Shown one piece after another: positions 61,201 to 64,000 of a DNA stretch of 64,000 nucleotides. The stretch covers positions 51,160,213 to 51,224,212 of the forward strand of contig OZ022239.1 in the NCBI GenBank assembly GCA_963978895.1. Reading direction: 5' to 3'. This stretch comes from Erpobdella octoculata (Eukaryota > Annelida > Clitellata > Hirudinida > Erpobdellidae). The translations under genes were made by a program, and so were the position numbers. Under the pieces are notes generated by a model that did no database searches, had not been told where the DNA came from, and was given only the letters and a program-made list of their open reading frames with translations. Every line of letters starts with the position of its first letter. Position 1 is the first letter of the stretch.

Positions 61201-64000
61201 TGCTCTAGGACGAACCGTTTAGCCGCTAGAGCGATTTTAAGTTTTAGATAAAAATTAATTTTTTTTTACTTGTATTCTTATAGAACTCGATGCGCTGATC
61301 ACGAAAATCAAGTCAGTATTGCTCTACGACCCACCGTTTAGGCGCTAGAACGGAAAAAAGAGTCGATGATTTGAGTGATCACAAAATAAGGTCCTTTTTG
61401 CTCTAGGACGAACCGTTTAGCCGCTAGAGCGATTTTAAGTTTTAGATAAAAATTTAAAAAAATTAAAATTATTTTGAACTTGTATTCTTATAGAACTCGA
61501 TGCCCTGATCACGAAAATCAAGTCAGTATTGCTCTACGACCCACCGTTTAGGCGCTAGAACGGAAAAAAGAGTCGATGATTTGAGTGATCACAGAATAAG
61601 GTCCTTTTTGCTCTAGGACGAACCGTTTAGCCGCTAGAGCGATTTTAAGTTTTAGATAAAAATTTAAAAAAATTAAAATTATTTTGAACTTGTATTCTTA
61701 TAGAACTCGATGCGCTGATCACGAAAATCAAGTCAGTATTGCTTTACGACCCACCGTTTAGGCGCTAGAACGAGAAAAAGAGTCGATGATTTGAGTGATC
61801 ACAGAATAAGGTCCTTTTTGCTCTAGGACGAACCGTTTAGCCGCTAGAGCGATTTTAAGTTTTAGATAAAAATTAATTTTTTTTTTACTTGTATTCTTAT
61901 AGAACTCGATGCGCTGATCACGAAAATCAAGTCAGTATTGCTCTACGACCCACCGTTTAGGCGCTAGAACGAAAAAAAGAGTCGATGATTTGAGTGATCA
62001 CAGAATAAGGTCCTTTTTGCTCTAGGACGAACCGTTTAGCCGCTAGAGCGATTTTAAGTTTTAGATAAAAATTTAAAAAAATTAAAATTATTTTGAACTT
62101 GTATTCTTATAGAACTCAATGCGCTGATCACGAAAATCAAGTCAGGTTTGCTCTACGACTCACCGTTTAGGCGCTAGAACGAAAAAAAGAGTCGATGATT
62201 TGAGTGATCACAGAATAAGGTCCTTTTTGCTCTAGGACGAACCGTTTAGCCGCTAGAGCGATTTTAAGTTTTAGATAAAAATTTAAAAAAATTAAAATTA
62301 TTTTGAACTTGTATTCTTATAGAACTCGATGCGCTGATCACGAAAATCAAGTCAGTATTGCTCTACGACCCACCGTTTAGGCGCTAGAACGAAGAAAAGA
62401 GTCGATGATTTGAGTGATCACAGAATAAGGTCCTTTTTGCTCTAGGACGAACCGTTTAGCCGCTAGAGCGATTTTAAGTTTTAGATAAAAATTAAATTTT
62501 TTTTACTTGTATTCTTATAGAACTCGATGCGCTGATCACGAAAATCAAGTCAGTATTGTTCTACGACCCACCGTTTAGGCGCTAGAACGGAAAAAAGAGT
62601 CGATGATTTGAGTGATCAGAGAATAAGGTCCTTTTTGCTCTAGGACGAACCGTTTAGCCGCTAGAGCGATTTTAAGTTTTAGATAAAAATTTAAAAAAAT
62701 TAAAATTATTTTGAACTTGTATTCTTATAGAACTCGATGCGCTGTTCACGAAAATCAAGTCAGTATTGCTCTACGACCCACCGTTTAGGCGCTAGAACGA
62801 AAAAAAGAGTCGATGATTTGAGTGATCACAGAATAAGGTCCTTTTTGCTCTAGGACGAACCGTTTAGCCGCTAGAGCGATTTTAAGTTTTAGATAAAAAT
62901 TAAATTTTTTTTTACTTGTATTCTTATAAAACTCGATGCGCTGATCACGAAAATCATGTCAGTATTGCTCTACGACCCACCGTTTAGGCGCTAGAACGAA
63001 AAAAAGAGTCGATGATTTGAGTGATCACAGAATAAGGTCTATTTTGCTCTAGGACGAACCGTTTAGCCGCTAGAGCGATTTTAAGTTTTAGATAAAAATT
63101 AATTTTTTTTTACTTGTATTCTTATAGAACTCGATGCGCTGATCACGAAAATCAAGTCAGTATTGCTCTACGACCCACCGTTTAGGCGCTAGAACGGAAA
63201 AAAGAGTCGATGATTTGAGTGATCACAAAATAAGGTCCTTTTTGCTCTAGGACGAACCGTTTAGCCGCTAGAGCGATTTTAAGTTTTAGATAAAAATTTA
63301 AAAAAATTAAAATTATTTTGAACTTGTATTCTTATAGAACTCGATGCCCTGATCACGAAAATCAAGTCAGTATTGCTCTACGACCCACCGTTTAGGCGCT
63401 AGAACGAAAAAAAGAGTCGATGATTTGAGTGATCACAGAATAAGGTCCTTTTTGCTCTAGGACGAACCGTTTAGCCGCTAGAGCGATTTTAAGTTTTAGA
63501 TAAAAATTTAAAAAAATTAAAATTATTTTGAACTTGTATTCTTATAGAACTCGATGCGCTGATCACGAAAATCAAGTCAGTATTGCTTTACGACCCACCG
63601 TTTAGGCGCTAGAACGAGAAAAAGAGTCGATGATTTGAGTGATCACAGAATAAGGTCCTTTTTGCTCTAGGACGAACCGTTTAGCCGCTAGAGCGATTTT
63701 AAGTTTTAGATAAAAATTAATTTTTTTTTTACTTGTATTCTTATAGAACTCGATGCGCTGATCACGAAAATCAAGTCAGTATTGCTCTACGACCCACCGT
63801 TTAGGCGCTAGAACGAAAAAAAGAGTCGATGATTTGAGTGATCACAGAATAAGGTCCTTTTTGCTCTAGGACGAACCGTTTAGCCGCTAGAGCGATTTTA
63901 AGTTTTAGATAAAAATTTAAAAAAATTAAAATTATTTTGAACTTGTATTCTTATAGAACTCAATGCGCTGATCACGAAAATCAAGTCAGGTTTGCTCTAC
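52201..64000 (+). repeat. Subtelomeric satellite array, block C (+), copy of A 470-12676
   Basis: About 58 forward monomers are collinear with block A from about 470, at an offset of 51733 up to about 60240 and 51324 thereafter. Shared rare markers include the eight-A linker near 52295, CGATGCGTTGATC near 52546, GGTCTATTTT at 52646, 53872, 57316, 61192 and 63036, AGTATCGCTC near 56025, CCGATAGAGCG near 56540, and CTGTTCACG near 62744. Differences I found are 54243 T against A at 2510, 55469 A against G at 3736, and the missing 409 bp. It continues past the end of the window. Confidence 0.93.

Noticed and set aside
1..64000. Assigning the array to a known satellite such as the trypanosome 177-bp repeat
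   Set aside because: Palindromic minichromosomes with TTAGGG ends and satellite arrays make the comparison tempting, but the monomer length differs and I do not recognise the sequence. A database search would be needed.

Overview
The window is non-coding satellite and telomeric DNA from a eukaryote. Nearly every base belongs to one tandem-repeat family with a monomer of about 198-210 bp (roughly 310 copies), apart from about 300 bp of TTAGGG/CCCTAA telomeric repeats at 38598-38895. I see no protein gene, tRNA, rRNA, transposon or CRISPR array. TTAGGG is shared by vertebrates, many invertebrates, most fungi, kinetoplastids and others, and I do not recognise the satellite, so I do not name a lineage. 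A very long satellite array running directly into TTAGGG identifies this as subtelomeric or terminal chromosome sequence.

Layout. Block A (1-38597) is satellite in one orientation (called +). At 38598 it changes, in the middle of a monomer, to (TTAGGG)n reading rightward. An 11-nt spacer at 38722-38732 follows, then (CCCTAA)n to 38895. Block B (38896-52200) is the same satellite in reverse orientation. The first 7.28 kb of B is an exact-register mirror image of the last 7.28 kb of A: paired positions sum to 77493, and I found three substitutions and no indel. Together these make two chromosome ends joined telomere to telomere. Beyond 46171 the mirror breaks: B carries a 5,014-bp tandem duplication (boundaries near 41150, 46150 and 51160) and then about 1 kb of rearranged satellite. 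At 52200/52201 the orientation flips back through a compact fold-back (21-bp arms, 19-nt spacer). Block C (52201-64000, +) is then a nearly base-perfect copy of A 470-12676, with one 409-bp (two-monomer) length difference.

How the array is built. Each monomer contains two diverged half-units, each ending in a related 32-bp GC-rich element, followed by an A/T linker of about 50-60 bp. The linker has two main classes, short T-rich and a longer one with an inserted A/T block. Rare variants recur at fixed spacings (1,004, 1,226, 2,019, 2,397, 4,670, 5,014, 5,673 and 9,536 bp), so the array has grown by duplicating multi-monomer blocks.

The main open question is whether the telomere-telomere junction and the 52.2-kb inversion are real (end fusion, isochromosome-like end, palindromic minichromosome) or made by sequencing or assembly. 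Points against a simple fold-back read are the arm differences, the unequal telomere tracts, the satellite-derived filler and the 5-kb duplication present on one arm only. Assembly of two homologous or sister ends, or of a library chimera, remains plausible and should be excluded first.
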